64,000 nt of DNA. It comes from Chrysomallon squamiferum. Taxonomy: Eukaryota > Mollusca > Gastropoda > Neomphalida > Peltospiridae. Below are positions 23,801 to 31,800 of the stretch, piece after piece (the stretch's first letter is position 1; every line of letters begins with the position of its first letter). The notes under the pieces are model-generated. The model saw nothing but the letters and a program-made list of their open reading frames with translations, did no database searches and was not told where the DNA came from. The position numbers were made by a program, and so were the translations under genes. The stretch spans positions 36,135,801 through 36,199,800 of the forward strand of contig CM022670.1 of NCBI GenBank assembly GCA_012295275.1. The letters run 5' to 3'.

Positions 23801-25640
23801 TAATAACATCTTCTACTGTCCCATATGGATTAAAGAGTTCCATAATTTTTTCATAAGTCATATCAGCATCCAGACCTCCATTATTAATGCACAAAATCTG
23901 GAAAAAAGTACATATAAATATCTTTAAAACTCTGTGCATAACAAAACAAAAAAAAAATGACAAAATAATGTACAAAAAATAAGAATCTAAATTAATAGAT
24001 AATTCAAAACACAATATTCAGTTTTGGTATAGATCATATTATGGTAGATTGTACCTTTTAACATTCACAATGATAAACTATCTAAGTCACTTATAAACCT
24101 TTTTGGTGCACCGATATAAAGTGCAAGGTTTTATTGCTTCTATGTGGTTAAAATAAAACTGGTGGGGTGGGTAATCTGGATGTAGGAAAAAATGGCACTG
24201 CAAAAAAGATACATGGAAAAAATGGCACCTGGAAGAAATGGCACAATGAAAATTTAAAAAAAATGGCACTTTATTTTATTTGTTTTGTATAGTTGCTTAA
24301 AAAAAAACCCACCTTAAAAGTACTTTTGAAAATACAATTTATTTGTGCAATATTGCTACATATATATATATATATTAATATATAGCATCACTCAACCACT
24401 TGGTTTTGCTCAACAAAGTACAATATTATAACTCAGTTTAATACTACAATTATCACATTATTATCACATTTAAAAATACAGTATGCATAGCATCACTCAA
24501 CACATAGCATTACTCAGCCACTTGGTTTTGGTTATCATGAGGTTTCCAGCACATGCTGTGACTAGCAATTATGAATTGTTTTTGTAAGGAGGACTTAATG
24601 GATTATATGATCATGATCAAACACTAATGGAATTATGTGTGTGTGTGTGTGTGTGTATATATAGATCCATGAGTACATTCAAACATACAGAAATGTTCAA
24701 ATATCCTCCAAAATGTAATTTCAAACATATATGTATGTATGTATGTATGTATTTATATATGTATGTATATGTATTTGGCGGATTGTTTTTGGTTTACATT
24801 TGTTTTGACTGTTTAATTATGAATGTCAACAATTGTTAAATATGACATTAGCTGCGGATTATATTATTTCTGACATTAATTCATTATCTCAAATATTATT
24901 CATGCACTGGTTTTTTATGTGCAATAATTAATTGTTTTTGTAAACAGGACTTCACCTACTACCAATAACTAAATGTCAGTAAGCAGTAAAAAAAAAAAAA
25001 ATTTCGAGTGCCCTTTTTTCCAGTGTCAATTTTTTTTCTTTTTTTTCTGAACCACGGGAAATCTGATACCATTTTCTGTGCCACTTGTAGATGTTGGTAC
25101 CAATTACTGTGACAACTGCTCAGCGTTTAGCATCAACCTTATAAGTTGTGTAATGTCTTATTATCTAACACAGTAACACTGTAACTGTTTAAGTATAACA
25201 CACTAAGTGACTAACGCTGTTACAGCATTAACCTTATTTCAAGCTGGGACAAAATGTGCACAATACTTTATGAATATACGATAAATTATTACGAATATAA
25301 TAAAATTACCACAAAATTTTGTGCTCTTCATAAACATTATACTGGTAATATTTGAGACAAAATCAAATTATCTGTATAAGTATTGTCTATTGAATATCAT
25401 CAGTATCAGTATGATAGTGGTAATGGTGATTATCATGGGGTTTTCGTGATCATTGCTCTTTAAGTGAAATTAACCATTTATATTTCCTTTATAATATTTC
25501 TTTAATTTCACCTTCGTTGGAACCTCGCATGTTCCAATACCGTCATGTTTCATCAAAATATATTTCGCCTTATTTTGTTTCTTAATCAATTTTCTTTCAC
25601 GCTTGTTTATTTTCAGATTGCCATCTGTGGAGGCTGCCAT
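5720..25640 (-). CDS. ALKBH8: ALKBH8: tRNA wobble-uridine methyltransferase/hydroxylase, 11 exons, frame broken in exon 3
   Basis: Exons in transcript order: 25640-25512, 23897-23657, 23049-22922, 22496-22296, 21940-21870, 21387-21171, 20669-20630, 20273-20213, 7631-7476, 6977-6828, 6679-5720. All have AG/GT borders. Junction phases agree except inside exon 3, where one base seems to be missing. With the frame resumed the product is about 784 aa (human ~664). Residues 44-124 are an RRM with ILCINNGG and KPYCFVCF. The AlkB domain keeps Fe ligands His238-x-Asp240 and His292 and the 2-oxoglutarate pair Arg317/Arg323 in RTSFTFR. The methyltransferase domain has the SAM motif DIGCGNG at 398-404 and the C-terminal signatures LPVHVNRT and [12 protein letters not shown]. 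The family, acting with TRMT112, methylates cm5U34 to mcm5U in tRNAs, and its AlkB domain hydroxylates mcm5U in tRNA-Gly. The extra length lies in a low-complexity Asn/Ser/Gln stretch of the last exon. Confidence 0.95.
7886..7916. repeat. (TAA)n microsatellite
   Basis: About ten uninterrupted AAT/TAA triplets in ALKBH8 intron 8. There is no sign of a role. Confidence 0.9.
9528..9558. repeat. (TTA)n microsatellite
   Basis: A run of about nine ATT triplets in ALKBH8 intron 8. Confidence 0.9.
9832..9894 (+). ncRNA. miRNA-like hairpin, upstream outlier 1
   Basis: The arms pair from ATTCTTGGTATTTTCTG plus GTGCTAG to CTAGCAC plus CAGCAAATGCTGAGAAT, across a short loop. The 3' arm matches the main-array consensus except for single changes. 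It lies ~3.2 kb upstream of the putative array promoter, so it is either transcribed separately or a relic. Confidence 0.55.
9992..10133. repeat. Imperfect ACT/TTA trinucleotide tract
   Basis: A degenerate tract of TAC/ACT/ATT triplets in ALKBH8 intron 8. The apparent reading frame over it is only repeat. Confidence 0.8.
10169..10233 (+). ncRNA. miRNA-like hairpin, upstream outlier 2 (decayed)
   Basis: GCACTAGCAAATGC on the 3' side and ATTCCTGTTATTTAC with AAGTGCT on the 5' side match the array consensus, but the base of the stem is mismatched (AAGGCATT instead of TGGGAATA). Confidence 0.4.
10911..10956. repeat. (TTTC)n microsatellite
   Basis: Two blocks of TTTC repeats separated by a short AAT interruption. 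Confidence 0.9.
11043..11108. repeat. CAG/CAA/CTA/ATT trinucleotide tract
   Basis: A compound trinucleotide tract (AGC, AAC, ACT, then ATT) in ALKBH8 intron 8. Confidence 0.85.
11501..11583. repeat. (TTTTA)n pentanucleotide tract
   Basis: A long run of TTTTA units with T-rich interruptions. It creates a spurious Phe-rich frame. Confidence 0.9.
11803..11840. repeat. (AC)n microsatellite
   Basis: About 18 AC dinucleotides. A shorter TG tract follows at 11973-11992. Confidence 0.9.
12682..12880 (+). promoter_or_regulatory. Duplicated ~95 bp block with homeodomain- and POU-like motifs
   Basis: Two direct copies (about 12682-12776 and 12777-12880) share CATTTACAAT, GCACAACAA, CAGACATGGCTACCTTCATT and ATTAATTAGG. 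TAATTA/TAATTAG cores recur at each end. The second copy contains a perfect octamer ATGCAAAT at 12817-12824. The block ends ~130 bp before a TATA box that precedes the hairpin array. A proximal enhancer is an inference from motif content and position. A simple local duplication is the alternative. Confidence 0.4.
13007..13040 (+). promoter_or_regulatory. Putative plus-strand core promoter: TATA box plus initiator
   Basis: TATAAG at 13007-13012 is followed 28 bases later by an initiator match, TTCAGTCA, with A+1 at 13035. This spacing is standard for RNA polymerase II TATA/Inr promoters. It points rightward, antisense to ALKBH8 and toward the hairpin array. A chance match is possible in AT-rich DNA, but the Inr, the spacing and the downstream splice donor together are unusual. 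Confidence 0.5.
13035..13155 (+). ncRNA. Putative first exon of a hairpin-array host RNA
   Basis: It runs from the predicted initiator to a perfect CAG/GTAAGT splice donor (GTAAGT at 13156-13161). The only ATG frame in it is about 12 codons, so a non-coding or leader exon is likely. The first hairpin of the main array begins ~500 bases downstream, inside the implied intron. This is inferred from sequence signals only. Confidence 0.4.
13652..13719 (+). ncRNA. Array hairpin 1
   Basis: TTATTCCTGGTATTAGC pairs with GCACTAGCAAATGCTAGGAA. The 3' change G to A turns a wobble pair into a T-A pair. The loop is AT-rich and longer than average. Confidence 0.6.
13801..13866 (+). ncRNA. Array hairpin 2
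   Basis: CTCCTGGTATTAGCTATG pairs with TAGCACTAGTAAATGCTAGG. The loop GATTGGAAAACAGTA resembles that of hairpins 3-6. Confidence 0.6.
14057..14124 (+). ncRNA. Array hairpin 3
   Basis: Near-consensus copy. The loop contains ACTGGAAAACAGT, whose ACTG/CAGT ends extend the stem. Confidence 0.65.
14198..14265 (+). ncRNA. Array hairpin 4
   Basis: The 5' arm TTCTTGGCATTAGCT has C to T (a G:U-compatible change) and T to C (a wobble to C-G change). Both preserve plus-strand pairing. Confidence 0.65.
14340..14407 (+). ncRNA. Array hairpin 5 (consensus copy)
   Basis: Essentially identical in both arms and loop to hairpin 3. The base extends through ATTATTCC/GGAATAAT. Confidence 0.7.
14486..14554 (+). 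ncRNA. Array hairpin 6
   Basis: The 5' arm is TTGTTCCTGGTATTTGTTAT and the 3' arm TAGCACTAGTAAATGCTGGG. The loop is the same as in hairpins 3-5. Confidence 0.6.
14828..14892 (+). ncRNA. Array hairpin 7
   Basis: TATTCTTGGTATTAACTAAG pairs with the intact consensus 3' arm. The loop differs from hairpins 3-6. Confidence 0.6.
14999..15073 (+). ncRNA. Array hairpin 8
   Basis: First of eight copies in the ~175 bp homogeneous subarray. The 3' arm carries an internal duplication, ACTAGCACTAGC. Confidence 0.6.
15177..15245 (+). ncRNA. Array hairpin 9
   Basis: The 5' arm is TTGTTCCTGATATTAGCTTT. The 3' arm is consensus. Confidence 0.6.
15349..15422 (+). ncRNA. Array hairpin 10
   Basis: Consensus arms. 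The loop is expanded by a run of A residues. Confidence 0.6.
15528..15597 (+). ncRNA. Array hairpin 11
   Basis: Matches hairpin 9 closely across arms, loop and flanks. Confidence 0.6.
15704..15773 (+). ncRNA. Array hairpin 12
   Basis: The 5' arm has the GATATT variant. The 3' arm is consensus and the loop differs by a few bases. Confidence 0.6.
15878..15945 (+). ncRNA. Array hairpin 13
   Basis: The 5' arm TTCCTAGTATTAGCTCTG has G to A at a wobble position, giving an A-T pair. The 3' arm is consensus. Confidence 0.6.
16052..16121 (+). ncRNA. Array hairpin 14
   Basis: Consensus 3' arm with the GATATT variant 5' arm. Same subarray. Confidence 0.6.
16220..16290 (+). ncRNA. Array hairpin 15
   Basis: Last copy of the ~175 bp subarray. 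The 5' arm is TTCCTGGTATTAGCTCTG and the 3' arm is consensus. Confidence 0.6.
16484..16551 (+). ncRNA. Array hairpin 16
   Basis: 5' arm TTCCTCGAATTAGCTATG. 3' arm TAGCACTAGCAAATGCTAGG. Confidence 0.55.
16742..16809 (+). ncRNA. Array hairpin 17
   Basis: 5' arm TTACTGGTATTTCAGAGTGC. 3' arm TAGCACTAACAAATGCTGGG. Confidence 0.5.
16920..16987 (+). ncRNA. Array hairpin 18
   Basis: 5' arm TTCCTAGTAATTCTGAGTG. 3' arm TAGCACTAGCAAATGCTAGG. Upper-stem pairing is weaker. Confidence 0.5.
17138..17206 (+). ncRNA. Array hairpin 19
   Basis: Consensus 5' arm. The 3' arm has CTAGGAATAAT, which adds a Watson-Crick pair. Confidence 0.6.
17280..17348 (+). ncRNA. Array hairpin 20
   Basis: 5' arm ATTCCTGGTATTATCTTTG. 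The 3' arm is partly changed to TTAGCATTCATAAATGCTAG. Confidence 0.5.
17428..17494 (+). ncRNA. Array hairpin 21
   Basis: 5' arm TTCCTTGTATTAGTTATG. 3' arm TAGCACTAACAAATGCTGGG with a changed base of the stem. Confidence 0.5.
17614..17682 (+). ncRNA. Array hairpin 22
   Basis: 5' arm TTCCTAATATTAGCTATG. The 3' arm is consensus up to GGGAG. Confidence 0.55.
17772..17840 (+). ncRNA. Array hairpin 23
   Basis: 5' arm TTCCTAACAGTAGCTATC. 3' arm TAGCACTAACAAATGCTGGA. This is the most diverged of the fully formed copies. Confidence 0.45.
18037..18105 (+). ncRNA. Array hairpin 24
   Basis: 5' arm TTCCTTGTATTAGCTTTG. 3' arm TAGCACTAACAAATGCAGGG. Confidence 0.5.
18205..18274 (+). ncRNA. Array hairpin 25
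   Basis: 5' arm ATTCCTGGTTATTAGCAATG with one inserted T. The 3' arm is consensus with CTAGGAATAAT. Confidence 0.55.
18355..18423 (+). ncRNA. Array hairpin 26 (diverged)
   Basis: 5' arm TTATTCCTGCTACTAGCTTT. 3' arm TTAGTACTCATAAATGTTGG. It is co-diverged with hairpin 20. Confidence 0.4.
18488..18555 (+). ncRNA. Array hairpin 27
   Basis: 5' arm TTCCTTGTTTTAGTTATG. 3' arm TAGCACTAGCAAATGCTAGG. Last well-preserved copy. Confidence 0.55.
18621..18730 (+). ncRNA. Putative second exon of the array host RNA
   Basis: A strong acceptor, TTTTTCTGCCTAG (ending at 18620), with a branch-like TCTAAAT upstream, precedes 110 bases ended by AAAA/GTATGT (18731-18736). It sits directly after the last good hairpin, so the array would fall inside one intron. 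The segment is open in one frame, with an Asn run and a Lys/Glu/Leu-rich tail. I do not recognise it, and a coding role is unproven. Confidence 0.3.
18813..18863 (+). ncRNA. Shortened hairpin at array edge
   Basis: TTGTTCCTGG pairs with CCCAGGAATAAT around a loop with no trace of the upper-stem consensus. A truncated derivative. Confidence 0.35.
19199..19262 (+). ncRNA. Decayed hairpin copy
   Basis: TCTGGCATTTGATATGTGCT and CAACTAGCAAATACTTGCAG retain the family signature with several mismatches. Confidence 0.3.
19868..20085. repeat. Direct duplication, ~110 bp period
   Basis: Two copies share CAGCTCCACAA, GAAGACA, ATTAATACTAT and CAGATGAAATGTTAGTT. It lies in ALKBH8 intron 8 just before exon 8. 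No function is visible. Confidence 0.8.
22922..23049 (-). other. ALKBH8: ALKBH8 exon 3 with apparent one-base frameshift
   Basis: Read from the exon 2 junction, the exon gives a conserved-looking segment with [12 protein letters not shown] (human has ALPPGLMVVEE) and then hits TGA. The downstream part continues the family sequence ([15 protein letters not shown]) only in the next frame. The switch falls at the minus-strand A4T5 tract, plus-strand A-run 22987-22991. One more base there restores both halves and matches the downstream phases. Exon borders are a CAG acceptor and a CAG/GT donor. Confidence 0.85.
24187..24270. repeat. Clustered AAAATGGCAC motif
   Basis: AATGGCAC recurs four times, spaced by ~20-35 bases, each after a run of A residues. 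A related sequence in the opposite sense (GTGCC near 25079 and TGCCCTTTTTTCC near 25010) lies ~800 bp away. This could be the remains of a DNA transposon with inverted ends, but I cannot define termini. Confidence 0.35.
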
Positions 25641-26467
25641 TTTAATAATCTCGAATTGAAAATATATTTATTAAAATTATAATAATTGCATATGCCATCT
25701 ATAATAATATGTTTTATGCATGGAAATGAATATTAAATATGAAATTTTGAAGTAAATTTTACTGTTTGTAAAAGCAGACAAGTTAAAGGATATATGTATT
25801 TATTGTATAATTCTGAGCTAAATTGCAATAGACTGGTACGTTTAATTCCCGCCTTGTCTAAAAGGATGAAACATCTCAAAGATTCGATAGTCCTCAATGT
25901 GTGTCATAGATTTATGTAATAAAGTTGGGTTTTGGGGGGGGGGTCTAAACAAAATGTATACGCATGTAATTTTCCTCAGATCGATTGTTTAGATCACAGT
26001 CAACTACATCCAACATATTAATCTGCCAGTGATCTTATAATTAAAGATGAAATAATTTTTAAAATAGCAGTTCTCTATGTCGTTTGTTTGTTTTGAAAAT
26101 GTGATAAAAATAAATATTAAAATTTCGAAAATTAAAACTACAACACCTTTAAAGTTTATAGACTATTTAAAACTGAGTTTCTTTCATGTTTTGTTTGTTG
26201 GTGTAAACTGGAGAGCTGTTTGGATTTTTCTGTTTATTAATAATGATTATTGTATCCTGTAATTTAAACACAAGTCAGATTTATATAAAAGAAAAAATAT
26301 GTGGAAATAAAATAATTTTGAAGCTATGTCAAATAGTTTAATGTACTTTTATTTTATTTATTATTAATTTGTTTTTCCAGCACTTTACGGTTTTTAATGA
26401 ACTGAATTTGAGCGCAACTAAATTGATGGTAGTGGTGTACAAAGTACAAAATTGTAACCAGAAAAAA
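25641..26467. promoter_or_regulatory. Shared upstream region of ALKBH8 and THOC2
   Basis: About 830 bp separates the divergent start codons. There is no TATA box at an obvious position for either gene. TTCCCGCC at 25846-25853 matches an E2F-type site, and a G9 run lies at about 25935-25943. A bidirectional housekeeping promoter is inferred from the head-to-head layout. Confidence 0.45.
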
Positions 26468-27117
26468 ATGGCGTCCTCGTGCCTTACTCCGGATGCTTGC
26501 AAATCTTGGGAAAAATCAGGAAAATCAGATTTGTATGTTGTACTTTTTGTTTCATCTTTCTGCAGAATGTACGCTTGTATAAATACATTATTTTTCAAGT
26601 TTATTTTAATCTTATTTCAAGTTCTTATCTTTATTTAACAGTTACTGGTTTCTCGCAATAAATTAAAATATCTATCATTTATGACCACTGAAGTCTTCAA
26701 AAGTACAGTTACTAACACAATATTTTAAATAACAATAAAAATATATTTAAATGGAAGAATAAATCTGAAAGATACTTTCTTTACGTGATATGCAGTGGTT
26801 TTTTAGAGTAATAGTCCACACGTTTATGTTAAATAATGAATTAAGATGTTCGGAACCAGATTAGTACACTGTATTGTAGTAGTACTAGTAATTAGTACTA
26901 TTAACACTCCTTTTTTTTTTTTTTTTTTCTTCAGTAAACTTAATTATGAATCTTTTCGTCTTTTAAAGAAGTTTCAAATCTTCTTTGTTTGCATTTATAT
27001 AATTTTTAAATATATTAGTGCAGTGAACAAGTTGTTTTAATATTAAATTATTAAAACGTCTTTAGATATTACATATTCATGATAATGATGTTTGTGTATG
27101 TGTGTGTGTGTGTGTGT

Positions 27118-27150
<33 letters not shown>

Positions 27151-28813
27151 TATTAATGCATTTTTTATGTGAAACCTCAGACAATTACACTTCAATTAAT
27201 CATCCAAAATATCATGTTTCAGTGTTAAACAGTGCAAAAAGCTTGCAGATGGAAATGGTTTGTGGGATCCTGGCTCACAGACAGTGAAGCATGCTGTTTA
27301 TGATTTATGCTGGTGTGTGCTCAGAGGGCAGCTGAAACAAGAATTGGCACTCAGTGCACTAGCAGACATCAGTGTAAGAATATATTAATGGACAAAATAT
27401 CTTTTAAGTTCTCTTTTTGCCCCTTTTATTTGATCTTTTATTTACGTGTGTGTGTGTGTAGACATGTAATAATATATTATGTGAGGGAAATATTTTATTT
27501 TTTATCATGGGTTTCTAGAACCTCAAGATCTTTTTGTATTCAATAAAGATAATTCTAATTATGTTTGCAATCAGCTTTGATTTTCTTTTGCTTGTTTTTC
27601 AGGACCATCTGAAAGATTTGCACTCACTGCTGGCTGATATCCTTGGAATAATTGGTAATACTTGATGCTATTTTGGGACTATATTTCAAATCGGGGCTAG
27701 CCTTGAGCCATTTAAGTACCTTTTGGGGGTTCTATCTTGTTATAACAGAAAATGTTAATGTTGTTATTAGCAATCAGTTGTATTGGTGAAGAAACTTGTG
27801 ATACTTTCCTTTGGATTTGACTGGATATCAAGAAGATTTCTTTTAAGCTTAACTGGAGAAATTCTATTTAACTGACAGTGTTATCTCTTCAAGATTATCA
27901 TCATATTCGTGGAATCATCTGTATTTTTGCTTAGGAAATAATGTTAATTAAAAATGTTCATGGATGAATTCTTTAATTGCCTCTATTGTGAACTGTGAAT
28001 ATAAGACAGTGTTGACTAATGATTTTGACAATAAAAAATAAGAAAATGTGTATGTTTCACATACTAAATAGGTTAATATTTATTATAATTTCCATTTTCT
28101 GCAGAAAGTTTTGTTTTTGTTTTTATAATGTTAAATTAATGCTTTTATTTTTTTATTTTTTTTTTTTTTATTAATGATTGTAAAGGAGAAATCCTGCCGA
28201 AAGTTTTATTTTATTTATTTTTTTAACTGTTTTATGTGTGGTTAATTTTAACTGTTATTTAGATATTTGACAATGTTTGCTGTATTGCAAAATGCAAATG
28301 TGCTGTTAACACCATTTCTGCAAGCTAATCTTACAATGAACAATGTTTCTTATGGTATTCATCTTAGATTGAAAGTTTTCCTTTAATTTTGAGGCTGTAG
28401 ATGTTTTAAAAAAGACATGTGGGTTGGGGTGGGTAATTACAGTGATATGTTCCTAATCTATTCCGGGAATCCCAAACTATTACAGATGTGGAGACGAGTA
28501 CCTCTGATGACAAGATACAGCGGGAAAAATTTATTACACTTGTTGGTGCTAGTACTGTGAGTAACAATTATTTATTTATTTACTTTAAATTGTTTGGTTT
28601 TGTTTTTAGCACTTGTTTGATTCATCTCATTAGTATATTTGATAATTTGTCTGTTCATTGTATGTATGCCATCAATTTATGATCGACAAATCAGCACAAA
28701 CTGTTAAATGGTCCAATATTTAATAAAAACTAGATCTACTATTTATCTTAATTTGGTTTTAAATATATTTGTTGTTTTAAGGAAAAACATTCAGAGTAAA
28801 TTTTTATTTATAT

Positions 28814-28862
<49 letters not shown>

Positions 28863-31800
28863 CTTTTGTATTAAATGTATTATTAATATTAAATTTTTTT
28901 AGGGCATAATATCGGAAGCCATTCTAAAAGAACGTCTTGATCAGGAAACATTAGAAGCTGCAGGCTTAATACCATCCAAACTTCAGTTCCAGGCTAAATT
29001 TGTCAAGACAAAAACAAGATTATAGTATGTATTTTACAATGTATCGACATTTTGTTGTTAAAGTGCATTAAAGGCTCAAATATCAAATTATTTGATGTGT
29101 TCTGAAGGTACAGTCTGCTGCTGCATCTAAAGAAAAATCAGTGGTTATTGCAGTTTGATTGTTTGGAAAACTATTTTGCCACTAATTAATTTGATTTTCA
29201 GTTTTTCTAAATATTGTGAGCTTTTATAATTTTAAATCTTTACAGTATTAAACAGTTTAATAGTCAATTGTGAAAAATCTTATTTGATTTATATTTTTTT
29301 CCAGCTACAAGCAACAAAAGTTTAATTTGCTTCGTGAAGAAAGTGAGGGCTATTCCAAACTTGCTACAGAATTGAATCAGGAAATAGCTTACAATAAGCT
29401 GACTTACACACAAGTCTTAGAAAATATCAAATCATTGATTGGTAAGTAACATATTTTATCCTCTTTTTTTTCTATTTTTTGTTTTTGTGGTAAACAAGTT
29501 TGTTACTGCAGATCCCTCTCCACAATAGTTTTTTTTTTGTTTGTTTTAATTTGTTTTGTTTCTAATATCACTTAATATTTCTGTTTAAAAAGAAGTTTAT
29601 AGAAAATTTTTTTATCTTGAATAATAGATAAATGTAATGTTTTCTTTTTTAGGTTGTTTTGATCTTGATCCAAATCGTGTTCTTGACATCATACTGGAAT
29701 CATTTGAATGTCATCTGGAACATGAATCTTTCTACATTCCTCTGTTACATGCCTATGTTCTTGACAGGCAGACCCTGTGCCATGTACTTGGATTCCGGTT
29801 CCACTTCTATGAGGTAGATACCATTCCTTCATTCTTCTGTGCATTTATATATCAGTAAGAGAGAGAGAGAGATTAAAAAGCATTTTAGTAGCTGTTGCTT
29901 TGTTATTTTCTTAAATGTACATCCGAATTAGCTCTTTATGATTGTAATTTTTATGTAGAAATTATTATGTATATATATATAAATACTTTTTTTCTTTTAA
30001 GCCATCTCAAGGATCAGATATTCCATCATCATTATATAAAATTGCAGCACTGCTTCTGAAACACAAGCTAGTCAGCCTTGATGATCTTTATCCTCATGTA
30101 AGTTATAAATAATAAAAGCTATATCAGAAATACTAAACAGTTTTAAAACTTTTATGTTTGAAAATTGTACACACACATTAATTAAATATTTGTATGAAGA
30201 ACATTTTTTTCTTCTTGACCATTACATTTTCTTTATACTCATATCTGTGTTGTTAGACCCTTTGTTTGGTAGATCCAAGTATATAAAGAATATTTTTGAC
30301 AACATGCTTTTCTGATTTTATGTCTCATGTAAATTTGTCAATCTTTCAGCTACTGCCTAGTGATGCAGACATTGTTTCCTATCACAACAAAGAGGTTTCA
30401 GATGCTAAAGTCTACGCTAGAAAATTAAATGTTCTTGTCTTGTCTGACAAAAAGGATGATGATAAGGACAAAGAAGATACAATGAAGATTGATTTGGTAA
30501 CTTATTGAAACAATTAATTTGTGTGAAATGATAATTTGAAATAATTAAATTCATATATCATTCATCTGATTATTTTTATTTAATTAAATGGTTTTTACTT
30601 CCCTTTTATATTTTAATAATAATAAAATGTTGATAACTTTTGTTAATGGTTTCAACTTTTCATGTTGGTGTTACTTAATGTGCAAATTTTTAAGTTGTTT
30701 TTTTCATCTTTTTGTTTATTTTGTTATTAGTAATAAATTACATTATACAGTTCTGTAATAAAGTTACTTTTTAATTAGAGATTTGACATTTTTTAGCGTG
30801 CCAATAATCAGAAAATTGGACTGTGTGAAGCTTTGTTGGAGATTGGTTCTTGGGAGAATGCTAAGGCAATTCTGGATCGGATGCCTGAATATTTTGCTGT
30901 TTCTTACAGTCCCATAGCAAAAGCACTGTGTACCTTCATCCATGCTGCCATTGAGCCATTATATCATCAGTGAGTTTTTGTTACTTGTCAATGTCTGTAA
31001 AGCATTCACATCTGAGCTGCAATACAAAGATAAGTCTGTTACAAAGAGTTTGTAGAAATGAAGTGAATACTGCAGAGCAATTAATGGTTATATTGATTTA
31101 AGTTTTTATTTTCTTTAAACAAAAAAAAGTTAGCTTATCCATTGGACTAAATGATTTTTTATTTGAAAACTGTTATCATAACCATGTTGTTTTTATTTTT
31201 TTTTTTTACTTTTTTTCAGAAACTGTGGATTATCTGGTTATCTGAGAAGGAGAAGATCAAAATATCCAAAAGACAAATCAGGCATAGAGACTGTAAAGAC
31301 TTTCCAGCAACTTCACCACAAAGTGTTTCCAATGTTGTCATATCTAGGACCACATGCCTCAATAGACCCTGTCCTGTTGGTTAAATTCATGAGAATGGGA
31401 AAAGCATTCATGATCAAAGTATGTTTTCAGTGCAAAATGCTAAGTCATTTACATTTGAAAAACCAAAGGGTCCTAAAATAAAATGTCAAAAACTGTGCAC
31501 ATCTGTAAAGAAAACACTTAACATTTACATGAAGTAATTAACTTCATCTTTTTAAGAAATAAATGCAAGCTTTATATTACCAAAATGATAAATCTATTAA
31601 AATGATTAATTTTAAGCATATTTGATTTCAGCGAAATGATGGAGGTATTGCACCTGAGGATGATGTAGCCTACTATGGCTTCTTGAATGTGCTTGATGAT
31701 GTTCTGCTTCCATGCCAGTCACTTTTGAGGTGCAACTGCTGCATAGCTGAAGAATTGTGGAACTTCCTAAAACACTTCCCTTACGAACTAAGGTACTTAA

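Larger units (their letters stand above)
20274..25511. other. ALKBH8 introns 1-7
   Basis: Seven AT-rich introns. They hold a TAA tract at 21129-21150, an AAT tract at 21829-21849, a TG tract at 23263-23289, AT and TATG tracts at 24361-24376 and 24733-24770, and, in intron 1, clustered AATGGCAC repeats (24190-24270). No RNA gene was recognised in them. Confidence 0.6.

Noticed and set aside
23907-24014. In-frame upstream extension of ALKBH8 exon 2 with its own ATG
   Set aside because: A strong CAG acceptor at the RRM start and the phase-matched exon 1, which resembles the human N-terminus, explain the gene better.
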